Positions 1-8,408 of a stretch of DNA of 64,000 nt are shown here, piece after piece. Position 1 is the stretch's first letter; each line of letters starts with the position of its first letter. The position numbers and the translations under genes are program-made. The stretch is from Leisingera aquaemixtae (GTDB lineage Bacteria; Pseudomonadota; Alphaproteobacteria; Rhodobacterales; Rhodobacteraceae), in contig NZ_CYSR01000022.1 in NCBI RefSeq assembly GCF_001458395.1, positions 233,385 through 297,384 on the forward strand, written 5' to 3'. Below the pieces are notes generated by a model. That model was not told the origin of the DNA. It made no database searches and worked only from the letters and a program-made list of their open reading frames with translations.

Positions 1-1220
1 CGGCAGATCCGGACGTCCGCCAGCCCGCCCGCCAGGTGAAAGGCAATCTGCATCCCGGCGTTGTGCCGCCTGAAGGACCCCAGGGCTTCGGGCCACTGCG
101 CCAGCGCGTCCGCCGCCGCCGCATAGCGTTCGGCATAAAGCCTGCGGGCGCGGCGGATGTGCCGGTCGTACTGGCCGGAGGCCATGAATTCCGCCAGCGG
201 CCGCTGCGCGGTGATCGCGGCGCCGGCGCTGGGCTGAAAAAACCGGGCCCGGAACCGCGGCACCAGCGCCGGCGGCAGGATCGCATAGCCCAGCCGCAGC
301 GCATGCGAGAACGTCTTGGAGAAGGTGCCCACATAGATGCAGCGCCCCTCCCGGTCCAGCGCTGCCATCGCGGGCACCGGCTGGCCGGCATAACGGAACT
401 CGCTGTCGAAATCATCCTCGATGATCCAGCCGTCGCGCTCCCTGGCCGCCTGCAGGAAGGCCTGGCGCTGCGGCACCGGCAGGGTGCCGCCCAGCGGAAA
501 CTGGTGCGACGGCGTCAGCAGCGTGACCTTGGCCATCTGCCGCGGCACCTCCGCGCCGCGCTCTCCGGCCCGCAGCCAGCGCACTGGCCAGCCGCGCGCC
601 GCGGCAAAGCGCTGCGTCGGAGTGAACCCGGGGGCTTCCAGCGCAATATCCTCGCCCTCCACCAGAAAATCCATCGCCAGCTCCAGCGCCTCGCGCGCGC
701 CGCTGGTGACCAGCACCTGATCCGCGCTGCAGTCTATCCCGCGCCAGCGCGCGGCATAGGCGGCAATCTCGCGCCGCAGTTCGGGGTCGCCAAAGGAATC
801 TTCCTGGTGGCTCAGGCTGAGCGGATCCATCCTTGCCACACGTGAAACACAGCGCGCCCAGGACCGGGCCGGAAACACCGCCGGGTCCGGCGCGCCCGGC
901 TGCAGCATCCCCGGCGCGGGCGGGACCGCCGCAGGCTGGGGGCGTGGCGGCGCTTCGGGCGGCCGGATCGGCGCCACGTCGCAGACAAAGATCCCCGCAC
1001 CGCGCCGCGCCTCGGCAAAGCCTTCGGCCACCAGCTGCTCATAGGCCGTCACCACGGTGGAGCGCGCCACCCCCAGATCCTGCGCCAGCGCCCGGGAGGA
1101 CGGCAGCCGGGTGCCGATGGCCAGGCTGCCGCTGCTGATCTGGCGGCGCAGCGCGCTGACGATTTGCAGATAGATGGGCTCGGCGCTGGCCTTGGACAGC
1201 AGTCCGGACAGGTCAATCAT
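1..1220 (-). CDS. MocR/PdxR-type GntR-aminotransferase fusion regulator (3' end outside window)
   Basis: Reading leftwards from the ATG ending at 1220 gives about 406 codons before the window edge. The first ~75 residues form a GntR winged helix (IYLQIVSALRRQISSG, then LPSSRALAQDLGVARSTV). A type I aminotransferase domain follows, with a VTSGAREALELAMDFL segment, the IIEDDFDSEFRY motif and the PLP-lysine segment YVGTFSKTFSHALRLGY. This is the MocR family, which senses PLP or a related ligand and usually controls a divergent gene. Here that gene encodes a PNPOx-like protein 97 nt away. Most of the usual ~460-500 residues are visible. The exact ligand and target are inferred. Confidence 0.88.
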   Translation of the reverse strand, partial: MIDLSGLLSKASAEPIYLQIVSALRRQISSGSLAIGTRLPSSRALAQDLGVARSTVVTAYEQLVAEGFAEARRGAGIFVCDVAPIRPPEAPPRPQPAAVPPAPGMLQPGAPDPAVFPARSWARCVSRVARMDPLSLSHQEDSFGDPELRREIAAYAARWRGIDCSADQVLVTSGAREALELAMDFLVEGEDIALEAPGFTPTQRFAAARGWPVRWLRAGERGAEVPRQMAKVTLLTPSHQFPLGGTLPVPQRQAFLQAARERDGWIIEDDFDSEFRYAGQPVPAMAALDREGRCIYVGTFSKTFSHALRLGYAILPPALVPRFRARFFQPSAGAAITAQRPLAEFMASGQYDRHIRRARRLYAERYAAAADALAQWPEALGSFRRHNAGMQIAFHLAGGLADVRIC

Positions 1221-1268
1221 ACTGGACTGCTCTTTTTGTCGGAAACTGGAAGTTAATTACAGTCCAGT
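1221..1268. promoter_or_regulatory. Candidate MocR operator, inverted and repeated half-sites
   Basis: ACTGGACTG (1221-1229) and CAGTCCAGT (1260-1268) are perfect inverted copies. A third partial half-site, ACTGGA, lies at 1245-1250. The first arm touches the regulator's start codon and the second lies about 50 nt before the divergent gene's ATG. MocR proteins are known to bind repeated half-sites in such intergenic regions. The binding assignment is an inference. Confidence 0.5.
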
Positions 1269-1317
1269 TTGCGCATAGCACTCCCCCTGACACAACAAGA
1301 ATTCACGAGGTCCGCAA

Positions 1318-1983
1318 ATGCGCCAGCCCGATACCGAAACCGCCCTGAAAACCGAGCGCAGCCGCCTGCGCCGCGCCCATGAACGCGGGCTCTATGACCG
1401 CGAGACGGTGTATCAGGTGCTCGACGCCATGCCGCTGGCCCATATCGGCTATCAGATCAATGGCGCCCCATCGGTGCTGCCGACGCTGCAATGGCGCGAG
1501 GGCGATCACGTCTATTGGCACGGCTCCGCCGCCAGCCGGGCGATCCGCGCGATGGAGGGGGCAGAGGTCTGCCTGACGGTCACCTGCATGGACGGCTACG
1601 TGCTGGCGCGTTCCGCCTTCCACCACTCGGTCAACTTCCGCTCCGCGATGCTGTTCGGGGTGGCAGAGAAAGTCACGGATGAGGATGCCAAGGCTGCCAG
1701 CCTCAAGGCGATGGTCGACCACATCTTCCCCGGCCGCTGGGACGCCTTGCGGCCGATGACCCGGCAGGAGCTGAAGGCCACCGCCCTGATGCGGATGCCG
1801 ATCGAGGAGGGGGCGGCCAAGATCCGCTCCGGAGCGCCCAAGGACGACGAGGAGGATTACGCCCTGCCGATCTGGGCGGGCGTGGTGCCGATGGCGATGG
1901 AGCTGAAGCCGCCGCAGCCGGATCCTGCCAATCTGGAGGGCGTCGCGATGCCGGATCACCTGAGCCGCATCCGCATCGGCTGA
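1318..1983 (+). CDS. Pyridoxamine 5'-phosphate oxidase-like flavin/nitroreductase-fold protein
   Basis: 221 residues of the FMN-binding split-barrel class (Pyridox_ox_2-like). Features include PLAHIGYQINGAPSVLPTLQW near residues 39-59, HVYWHGSAASRAIRA and the strand FRSAMLFGVAEKV. Proteins of this class bind FMN, F420 or haem cofactors and are often paired with MocR regulators. The start ATG follows CACGAGGTCCGCAA, whose GAGG serves as ribosome site. Divergent from the MocR gene, it is the likely regulated target. Substrate unknown; a true PNPOx (PdxH) role is unlikely given the divergent sequence. Confidence 0.8.
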   Translation: MRQPDTETALKTERSRLRRAHERGLYDRETVYQVLDAMPLAHIGYQINGAPSVLPTLQWREGDHVYWHGSAASRAIRAMEGAEVCLTVTCMDGYVLARSAFHHSVNFRSAMLFGVAEKVTDEDAKAASLKAMVDHIFPGRWDALRPMTRQELKATALMRMPIEEGAAKIRSGAPKDDEEDYALPIWAGVVPMAMELKPPQPDPANLEGVAMPDHLSRIRIG

Positions 1984-1987
1984 AAGC

Positions 1988-2018
1988 GAAAAAGACGCGC
2001 CGCCCTGGCGCGCCCTTT
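1988..2018. terminator. Hairpin between convergent genes
   Basis: CGCGCC (1996-2001), a GCCCT loop and GGCGCG (2007-2012). A run of A on the left reads as a T-run on the minus strand, so it should end the MORN-gene transcript. CCCTTT on the right is a weaker tract for the plus strand. Confidence 0.5.
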
Positions 2019-2030
2019 GTTCATCGGGGC

Positions 2031-3452
2031 CTATTCTGTCTGGCTGGCGCCCTCTGCCCCGGTGCTGACCAGCGCGCCGTTCTCCCAGGTGCCGTCCGCC
2101 TTCTGGCCGCTGGCATATTTCATCGTGCCCGGCCCCTGGCGCTTGCCGTTGACAAAGCTGCCCTCGTAGACGTCGCCATTGGCATAGGTCGCCACGCCCT
2201 GGCCATAGATCTTGCCTTCCTGCCATTCGCCTTCATAGGTAAAGCCGTCGGGCATCACGATCTTGCCCTGCCCGTGGCGCTGGCTGTCGGCAAATGCGCC
2301 AGTGTAGACCGAGCCGTCGGCATAGGTGACCACCGCTTCGCCGTGGCGCTGCCCGTTCTGCCAGCCGCCGTCGTAGCGGTAGCCGTCGGCATAGGTCATC
2401 ACCCCCTGGCCGTGGTTCTTGGCGTTCTTGAAGCCGCCGGTATAGCTGATCCCGCTGGGGTAGGTGGCGGTGCCTTCGCCCTCGATTACCCCGGCCACCC
2501 ATTCACCTTCGTAGGTGGAGCCGTCGGGATAGGTGATCTTGCCCTGGCCTTCGGCCAGATCATCGCGGAAATCGCCCTCATAGACCGATCCGTCGGGATA
2601 AACCGCCTTGCCCTTGCCTTCGATCTGCCCCTTCACCCAGGCGCCGGTGTAGCTGTAGCCGTCCTTCTCGGTGAAGGTGCCGGTGCCGTGGCGCTGATCG
2701 TCCAGGAAGTCGCCCGTGTAGACATCGCCATTGGCGTAAGTCTGCGTGCCGGTGCCGTGGCGGCGGCCTTCTTGCAGCGCGCCTTCATAGATGTCGCCGT
2801 TGGGCTGCACCAGGCGGCCGGTGCCATGCATCTGACTGGACATCCATTCGCCTTCGTAGACCAGCCCATCCGAGGTCTCCAGCCGGCCTTGCCCCTGCAG
2901 CTGGCCATCCGCCACGCTGCCTGCATAGACGGTGCCCTCGGCATAGGTGATCTTGGCCTGGCCCTGCTGGCGCCCCTCGGCCCAGTCGCCGTCATAGGTA
3001 TAGCCGTCCGGCGATTGCATCACGCCCTTGCCGTGCCGCTTGCCATTGGCAAAGCTGCCCTGATAGCGCACGCCACTGGCATAGACCGATACCCCGTCGC
3101 CGTGGATCTGGCCGTCCTGCCATTCGCCCTCATAGGTGCTGCCGTCGGCGCGGGTCAGCTTGCCCAGACCGTGCGGCTTGCCCTGGGCGAACTCGCCTTC
3201 ATAGATTGAGCCGTCCGGGAACCGCGCCACCCCCTGGCCGCGGACCTCGCCCTCGACCCACTCGCCGGTGTATTCATACCCGTTCGGCAGCTTGTAAGTG
3301 CCGGTGCCATGCTGCAGCCCGCCTTTGAAGGTGCCCTCGTAGACGCCGCCGATCTCATCCTGCGTGGTGATGATCTCCCCCTCCTGGGCAAAGGCCGGCG
3401 CGGCCAGTGCCAGGATCGTGGAAAGCGCGATTGCGGTGCCGAAACGGGTCAT
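2031..3452 (-). CDS. Secreted/periplasmic MORN-repeat protein
   Basis: 473 residues: a Sec signal peptide (residues 1-22, ending ALAAPAFA), then 18 consecutive 23-residue MORN repeats of the form YxGxW/FxxGxxHGxGxxxxxxG and a degenerate 19th (QKADGTWENG), then a short polar tail. There is no other domain, so it should fold as one long beta-meander. MORN repeats are known for binding lipids or proteins, and exported bacterial forms are poorly characterised. At DNA level the gene is a 69-bp-period tandem array, so copy number could vary between strains. It is monocistronic and convergent with the preceding gene. Confidence 0.85.
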   Translation of the reverse strand: MTRFGTAIALSTILALAAPAFAQEGEIITTQDEIGGVYEGTFKGGLQHGTGTYKLPNGYEYTGEWVEGEVRGQGVARFPDGSIYEGEFAQGKPHGLGKLTRADGSTYEGEWQDGQIHGDGVSVYASGVRYQGSFANGKRHGKGVMQSPDGYTYDGDWAEGRQQGQAKITYAEGTVYAGSVADGQLQGQGRLETSDGLVYEGEWMSSQMHGTGRLVQPNGDIYEGALQEGRRHGTGTQTYANGDVYTGDFLDDQRHGTGTFTEKDGYSYTGAWVKGQIEGKGKAVYPDGSVYEGDFRDDLAEGQGKITYPDGSTYEGEWVAGVIEGEGTATYPSGISYTGGFKNAKNHGQGVMTYADGYRYDGGWQNGQRHGEAVVTYADGSVYTGAFADSQRHGQGKIVMPDGFTYEGEWQEGKIYGQGVATYANGDVYEGSFVNGKRQGPGTMKYASGQKADGTWENGALVSTGAEGASQTE

Positions 3453-3634
3453 TCAAAACCTCTGCCTGCCCAGGAATTACGGTGCTGCTGCCATATTGGG
3501 TTGCTCGCCCGGAAACTAAGCTACCGCAGGCGGGGCCGCAATGTCTTTTCCCCGGCACCAGGCCCTTGCTCTTTTCCTTGGCTGTCAATCTGGTAAATGG
3601 CTGAGGAAGGATTTTTGCAAAGGGCCGATGCAGC

Positions 3635-5293
3635 ATGGCAGACCGTTTCCGCGTGACACTGGCGCAGCTGAACCCCACGGTGGGCGATCTGGCAGGCAAC
3701 GCCGCTAAGGCCCGCGCCGCCTGGGAGGCAGGCCGCGAGGCCGGCGCCGATCTGGTGGCGCTGCCGGAAATGTTCATCACCGGCTACAATACCCAGGATC
3801 TGGTGATGAAGCCGGTGTTCCACCAGGCCGCCATCGCCGAGGTTGAAAAGCTGGCGGCGGACTGCGCCGATGGACCGGCGCTGGCGATCGGCGGGCCGTG
3901 GGTCGAGGGCGGCCGGCTCTACAATGCCTATCTGATCCTGAAGGACGGCAAGATCGCCTCGCGCAGCCTCAAGCATCACCTGCCGAATGAGACCGTGTTT
4001 GACGAGGTCCGCCTGTTCGAGGCCGGGCCGCTGGGCGGCCCCTATTCCGTCAGTAACACCCGCATCGGCTCCCCGATCTGCGAGGACGGCTGGCATGAGG
4101 ATGTGGCGGAAACCCTGGCCGAAACCGGCGCCGAGTTCCTGCTGATCCCCAACGGCTCGCCTTATTTCCGCAACAAGATGGAAGTGCGCTTCAACCACAT
4201 GGTTGCGCGCGCGGTCGAAACCCATCTGCCGGTGATCTACCTGAACATGGTGGGCGGCCAGGATGACCAGGTCTTTGACGGCGGTTCCTTTGTCCTGAAT
4301 CCGGGCGGCGCATTGGCGGTGCAAATGCCGGTGTTCGACGAATGCATTGCACAGATCGACCTCATCCGCACCGACGAAGGCTGGCGCGTGGAAGAGGGCG
4401 AGAAGGCGCATCTGCCCGACGAATGGGAGCAGGACTACCGGGTGATGGTCGAGTCCTTGCGCGACTACATGGGCAAAACCGGTTTCAAGAAGGTGCTGCT
4501 GGGCCTGTCCGGCGGGGTCGACTCGGCGATTGTCGCGGCCATCGCGGTGGATGCGCTGGGGGCTGAGAATGTCCGCTGCGTGATGCTGCCGTCGGAATAC
4601 ACCAGCCGGGAATCGCTCGACGATGCCGAGGCCGTCGCCAAGGCGCTGGGCGTCCGCTACGACTTTGTTCCGATCAGCGAAGGGCGCGAAGCCATCACAA
4701 ATACCCTGGCGCCGCTGTTTGCCGGCCGCGATGCGGATATCACCGAGGAAAACATCCAGTCCCGCCTGCGCGGCCTGCTGCTGATGGCAATGTCCAACAA
4801 GTTCGGCGAGATGCTTCTGACCACCGGCAACAAGTCCGAAGTCGCCGTGGGCTACGCCACCATCTATGGCGACATGAACGGCGGGTACAACCCGATCAAG
4901 GACCTCTACAAACCCCGCGTGTTCGAGACCTGCCGCTGGCGCAACGCCAACCACCGCCCCTGGATGAAAGGCCCGGCGGGCGAGGTGATCCGCCCCAATG
5001 TGATCGACAAGCCGCCCTCGGCGGAACTGCGCGAAGATCAGAAGGACAGCGACAGCCTGCCGGACTACCCGGAACTGGACGCCATTCTGGAAATTCTGGT
5101 CGATTTGGAGGGTTCAATCGCGGATTGTGTCGCGGCGGGCTTTTCCCGGGACGTGGCCAAACGGGTCGAGCATCTGCTTTATATCAGCGAATACAAACGC
5201 TTCCAGTCCGCGCCTGGTGCCCGGCTGACGCCGCGGGCGTTCTGGCTGGACCGCCGTTACCCGATTGTGAACCGCTGGCGCGACCCGACCTGA
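3635..5293 (+). CDS. nadE: Glutamine-dependent NAD+ synthetase
   Basis: 552 residues, the two-domain type. The N-terminal nitrilase-fold glutaminase carries the triad E45 (ALPEMFITGY), K113 (SLKHHLPNE) and C149 (SPICEDGWHED). The C-terminal synthetase has the ATP-pyrophosphatase loop LSGGVDSA near residue 288, and TTGNKSEVAVGYATIYGDM further on. It converts nicotinate adenine dinucleotide, ATP and glutamine to NAD+, the last step of NAD synthesis. The preceding step, nadD, is at 35.8-36.4 kb. The start is fixed by the conserved MADRFRVTLAQLNPTVGD. A weak GCGCGG/CCGCGC hairpin with TTT follows at 5316-5337. Confidence 0.95.
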   Translation: MADRFRVTLAQLNPTVGDLAGNAAKARAAWEAGREAGADLVALPEMFITGYNTQDLVMKPVFHQAAIAEVEKLAADCADGPALAIGGPWVEGGRLYNAYLILKDGKIASRSLKHHLPNETVFDEVRLFEAGPLGGPYSVSNTRIGSPICEDGWHEDVAETLAETGAEFLLIPNGSPYFRNKMEVRFNHMVARAVETHLPVIYLNMVGGQDDQVFDGGSFVLNPGGALAVQMPVFDECIAQIDLIRTDEGWRVEEGEKAHLPDEWEQDYRVMVESLRDYMGKTGFKKVLLGLSGGVDSAIVAAIAVDALGAENVRCVMLPSEYTSRESLDDAEAVAKALGVRYDFVPISEGREAITNTLAPLFAGRDADITEENIQSRLRGLLLMAMSNKFGEMLLTTGNKSEVAVGYATIYGDMNGGYNPIKDLYKPRVFETCRWRNANHRPWMKGPAGEVIRPNVIDKPPSAELREDQKDSDSLPDYPELDAILEILVDLEGSIADCVAAGFSRDVAKRVEHLLYISEYKRFQSAPGARLTPRAFWLDRRYPIVNRWRDPT

Positions 5294-5471
5294 GGCGCGC
5301 GTTAACCCCTTGAAGGCGCGGGTCTTTTCCGCGCTTTCCGCCCTTTCTCCGGGCAGCTTCCGTAACGGTAAAGTCCTGATATGCGGCGAAAAAAACACAA
5401 TGCCGCAATGCGCGGCAGAGGGGGCCGCGTGGACGCTGGACCGCCGAATCCGCAGCGGGCATAGAGGCCTC

Positions 5472-6803
5472 ATGCCTGGACCGAGACTGCCTCATTTCCA
5501 ATCCAATCTGGCCTTGCCCAAGGCTGTCGACGCCGTGGTAATCGGCGGCGGCATCATTGGCGCGGCCACCGCGCTGGAACTGGCTGAGCGCGGCCACTCC
5601 GTGCTCTTGTGCGAAAAGGGGCAGATCGCGGGCGAGCAAAGCTCGCGCAACTGGGGGTGGGTGCGGATCTCCTGCCGCGATCCGCGGGAAATCCCGCTGA
5701 TGGCGGAATCGCTGCGCCTTTGGGAGGGGCTGGCGGCGCGCACCGGGCAGGACACCGGGTTCACCCGCTCCGGCATTCTCTACACCGCGGACACGGCCAA
5801 GCGCGAGGCGCAGCTGGAGCGCTGGCTGCGCAACCTCGACGGCTGGGGGCAGGCGGCCCGGATGGTGCGCGGGCCGCAGCTGGCGCAGCTGATGCCGGGC
5901 CATCAGACCAAAACCCGCAGCGCCCTGCTGACACCAATGGACGGGCGGGCCGAGCCGCAGATGGCCACCCACGCAATCGCCACCGCCGCCCAGGCCGCGG
6001 GCGCCAAGATCATGACCGAATGCGCGGTGCGCAGCGTCGAAACCTCGGCCGGCCGCATCAGCGGCGTGATGACGGAACGCGGCCGCGTCGCCTGTTCGGC
6101 GGTGGTGGTGGCGGGCGGCGCCTGGTCGCGGCTGTTTCTCCTCAATGCGGGCATCAGCCTGCCGCAATTGAAGGTCCTGAACTCGGTCCTGCGCACCTCG
6201 CCGGTGCAGGGCGGGCCGGAGACCGCTGTGCGCACCGGCAACCTGGGCCTGCGCAAGCGGGCCGATGGCGGCTACACGGTCTCGGACGCGCTGGAGAACA
6301 TGGTCGATATCGTGCCCGACAGCTTCCGACTGGGCTGGACGTTCCTGCCCAGCCTCCGCCACGAATGGCGCGCGCTGCAATTCCGCGTCACCAGCCGCTG
6401 GCGCGAGGAGGCGGCGCAGGCCCGCCGCTGGCAGCCGCTGCAGACAACCCCGTTCGAGCTGTGCCGGGTGCTGGACCCGGCGCCGTCGCAGAAGGCGCTG
6501 AAAAGCGGCTGGGCGGCGGCGCAAAAGGCCTTTCCGGTGCTGCAGGGCGCCGATGTGGTGCAAAGCTGGGGCGGGCTGATCGACGTGACCCCGGACGCGA
6601 TCCCGGTGATCTCGCAGGCCGACGAGCTGCCGGGCCTGTTCATCGCCACCGGGTTTTCCGGCCACGGCTTTGGCATCGGCCCGGCCGCGGGCAAACTGGC
6701 CGCCGATCTGGTGACCGGCGACACCCCCGTGGTGGATCCGCATGACTTCCGCCTGTCGCGTTTTACCGACGGCAGCAGATACGGGCCGCAAAGCGGCTAC
6801 TGA
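5472..6803 (+). CDS. FAD-dependent amino-acid/amine oxidoreductase (DadA/DAO family)
   Basis: 443 residues from an internal ATG chosen because the upstream in-frame stretch is not family-like; GAGG lies 5 nt before it. The Rossmann FAD motif is VVIGGGIIGAATALELAERG, then SSRNWGWVRISCRDPREIPLMAES and the C-terminal FAD site TGFSGHGFGIGPAAGKLAADL. Members oxidise D-amino acids, sarcosine-like amines or related substrates with release of H2O2 or transfer to quinone. Substrate cannot be read from the sequence. The gene ends 9 nt from the convergent metallo-hydrolase. Confidence 0.85.
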   Translation: MPGPRLPHFQSNLALPKAVDAVVIGGGIIGAATALELAERGHSVLLCEKGQIAGEQSSRNWGWVRISCRDPREIPLMAESLRLWEGLAARTGQDTGFTRSGILYTADTAKREAQLERWLRNLDGWGQAARMVRGPQLAQLMPGHQTKTRSALLTPMDGRAEPQMATHAIATAAQAAGAKIMTECAVRSVETSAGRISGVMTERGRVACSAVVVAGGAWSRLFLLNAGISLPQLKVLNSVLRTSPVQGGPETAVRTGNLGLRKRADGGYTVSDALENMVDIVPDSFRLGWTFLPSLRHEWRALQFRVTSRWREEAAQARRWQPLQTTPFELCRVLDPAPSQKALKSGWAAAQKAFPVLQGADVVQSWGGLIDVTPDAIPVISQADELPGLFIATGFSGHGFGIGPAAGKLAADLVTGDTPVVDPHDFRLSRFTDGSRYGPQSGY

Positions 6804-6812
6804 CCGCTTCCC

Positions 6813-7745
6813 TTACCCCATCAGCTGATAGCTCACCGGCACATAGCGGAAACCCTCGCCGCGGGGTTCGACAAAGCCCGCCGCCGGGAACGGCATGTGA
6901 TAGCCGATCATCGGCAGCTTGTCCGCCGCCAGCATCCCCAGCACCCGGCGGCGCGACTCCGTTGCCGCCGCCTTGTCCATGTCGAATTTCACTTCCCAGT
7001 CGGGCCGGGCAAAGCTCCAGACATAGTGGTTGGCCAGATCCGCCGTCAGCACCAGCTGGCGGTTGCCGCTCTCCAGCATATAGCACATATGACCCGGGGT
7101 ATGGCCAAAGCTGGCCATTGCGGTAATCCCCGGCGCCACGCTGGCGCCATCGTCGACAAAGGTGGTTTTCTCCGCCAGCGGCGTCATGTTCTTGGCCACC
7201 AGATCGCCCACCCGGTCGCCCGGATCCCGTTTGGACCAGAAATTGTATTCCTCCGCCCCTGTCACATAGCGGGCGTTCGGGAAGGTCGGCGCGCCATCGG
7301 TCATCAGGCCGCCGATGTGATCGGGATGCATATGGGTGATCACCACCACGTTGATCTGGTCCGGCGTCACCCCGGCGGCGGCCAGCGCCCTGGCAATGCC
7401 GCCATTGCCCAGTCCGGTGTCAAACAGCACCAGCTCCCCGCCGGTATCCACCAGCGTTGGGGTGAAATAGAACTGAACGGTGCCGGCAGAGATGAAATTC
7501 TCCTGCGACACCTGCGCAAACTCCTCATCGCTTGCATTGCCGCCAAAGATGGCTTTCGGCTCCTCCCGCTGCGCCGAGCCATCCAGCAGAGTGGTGACCG
7601 GCATCTCCGCCAGTTTGAACGAGTGGGCAACCGGCGCTTCGGCGCGGCCGCCATGGGCGCCGGCCAGCAGCGGCGTTGCGGCACCGGCGAGGGGCAGGGC
7701 GGCGGCCCCGGCCAGGGCAGCGCGGCGGGAGAGGGAAACAGTCAT
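6813..7745 (-). CDS. Tat-exported MBL-fold metallo-hydrolase
   Basis: 310 residues. The N-terminus SLSRRAALAGAAALPLAGAATPLLA is a Tat-like signal with twin Arg. The zinc motif HMHPDHIGG puts H138, H140, D142 and H143 in place, with a downstream metal His in FGHTPGHMCYML and the terminal metal His in MIGYHMPFP. The family hydrolyses esters, lactones or thioesters. Periplasmic Tat-exported forms are common in proteobacteria, mostly of unknown substrate. The ATG follows GGAGGTT at good spacing. Confidence 0.85.
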   Translation of the reverse strand: MTVSLSRRAALAGAAALPLAGAATPLLAGAHGGRAEAPVAHSFKLAEMPVTTLLDGSAQREEPKAIFGGNASDEEFAQVSQENFISAGTVQFYFTPTLVDTGGELVLFDTGLGNGGIARALAAAGVTPDQINVVVITHMHPDHIGGLMTDGAPTFPNARYVTGAEEYNFWSKRDPGDRVGDLVAKNMTPLAEKTTFVDDGASVAPGITAMASFGHTPGHMCYMLESGNRQLVLTADLANHYVWSFARPDWEVKFDMDKAAATESRRRVLGMLAADKLPMIGYHMPFPAAGFVEPRGEGFRYVPVSYQLMG

Positions 7746-7852
7746 GGCATAACCTCCGGTGGAGTTGGACTGGCCTTACCCTAGCGCTCCGGCGGCAGAG
7801 GGCTGTAAACAATCCCGTGAGGCGGGTTAGGATGCGGTCAGGAGGCAGCGTG

Positions 7853-8281
7853 ATGAGCCAGAACAAGACCGTTCCGACCGGGGTAAGCGTCGAGGCGTTT
7901 ATCGCCAGTGTTGAACCGGCCCGCAAAGCGGCGGAAGCGCAGCAGCTGGATGCGCTGTTCCGCCGGGTGACCGGCTACACGCCGCAAATGTGGGGGCCGT
8001 CACTCGTCGGCTACGGCCGCTACCATTACCGATATGCCTCCGGCCGCGAGGGGGACTTCCTCGCCACTGGCTTCTCGCCGCGAAAAGCACGCCACTCGAT
8101 CTACATCATGCCGGGCTATCAGGACTACGGCGCCATCCTCTCCCGCCTCGGCAAGCACAAGCTTGGCAAAAGCTGCCTCTATGTGAACAAGCTCGCCGAT
8201 ATCGACCTGGAGGTGCTCGCCGAACTGATCCGCACCGGGCTGAAGGACCTGAATGCAATCTGGCCGGTGCAGCCGGACTGA
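7853..8281 (+). CDS. DUF1801-family protein
   Basis: 142 residues. The start is set by AGGAGG at 7840-7845, 7 nt upstream. The conserved core is MWGPSLVGYGRYHYRY, SPRKARHSIYIMPGY and KHKLGKSCLYVNKLADID. This small alpha/beta fold (YdhG-like, related to SRPBCC-neighbour proteins) has no established biochemical role. It is divergent from the metallo-hydrolase with about 107 nt between them. Confidence 0.75.
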   Translation: MSQNKTVPTGVSVEAFIASVEPARKAAEAQQLDALFRRVTGYTPQMWGPSLVGYGRYHYRYASGREGDFLATGFSPRKARHSIYIMPGYQDYGAILSRLGKHKLGKSCLYVNKLADIDLEVLAELIRTGLKDLNAIWPVQPD

Positions 8282-8408
8282 CGGGCCGCGGCTTTCATCT
8301 TTCCGGAAATACTCCCGCCGGAGGCCCGCGCCGCAGGCGCGCCCGCACTGCCGAAACTGGACAATCCGCCGCCCATGTGACAAGGGGCAAGGCAACAGGA
8401 GACATGTG

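Noticed and set aside
2031..3452. Regular 69-bp DNA repeats that could be taken for a CRISPR array
   Set aside because: They encode MORN repeats in one open frame; units vary and have no unique spacers.
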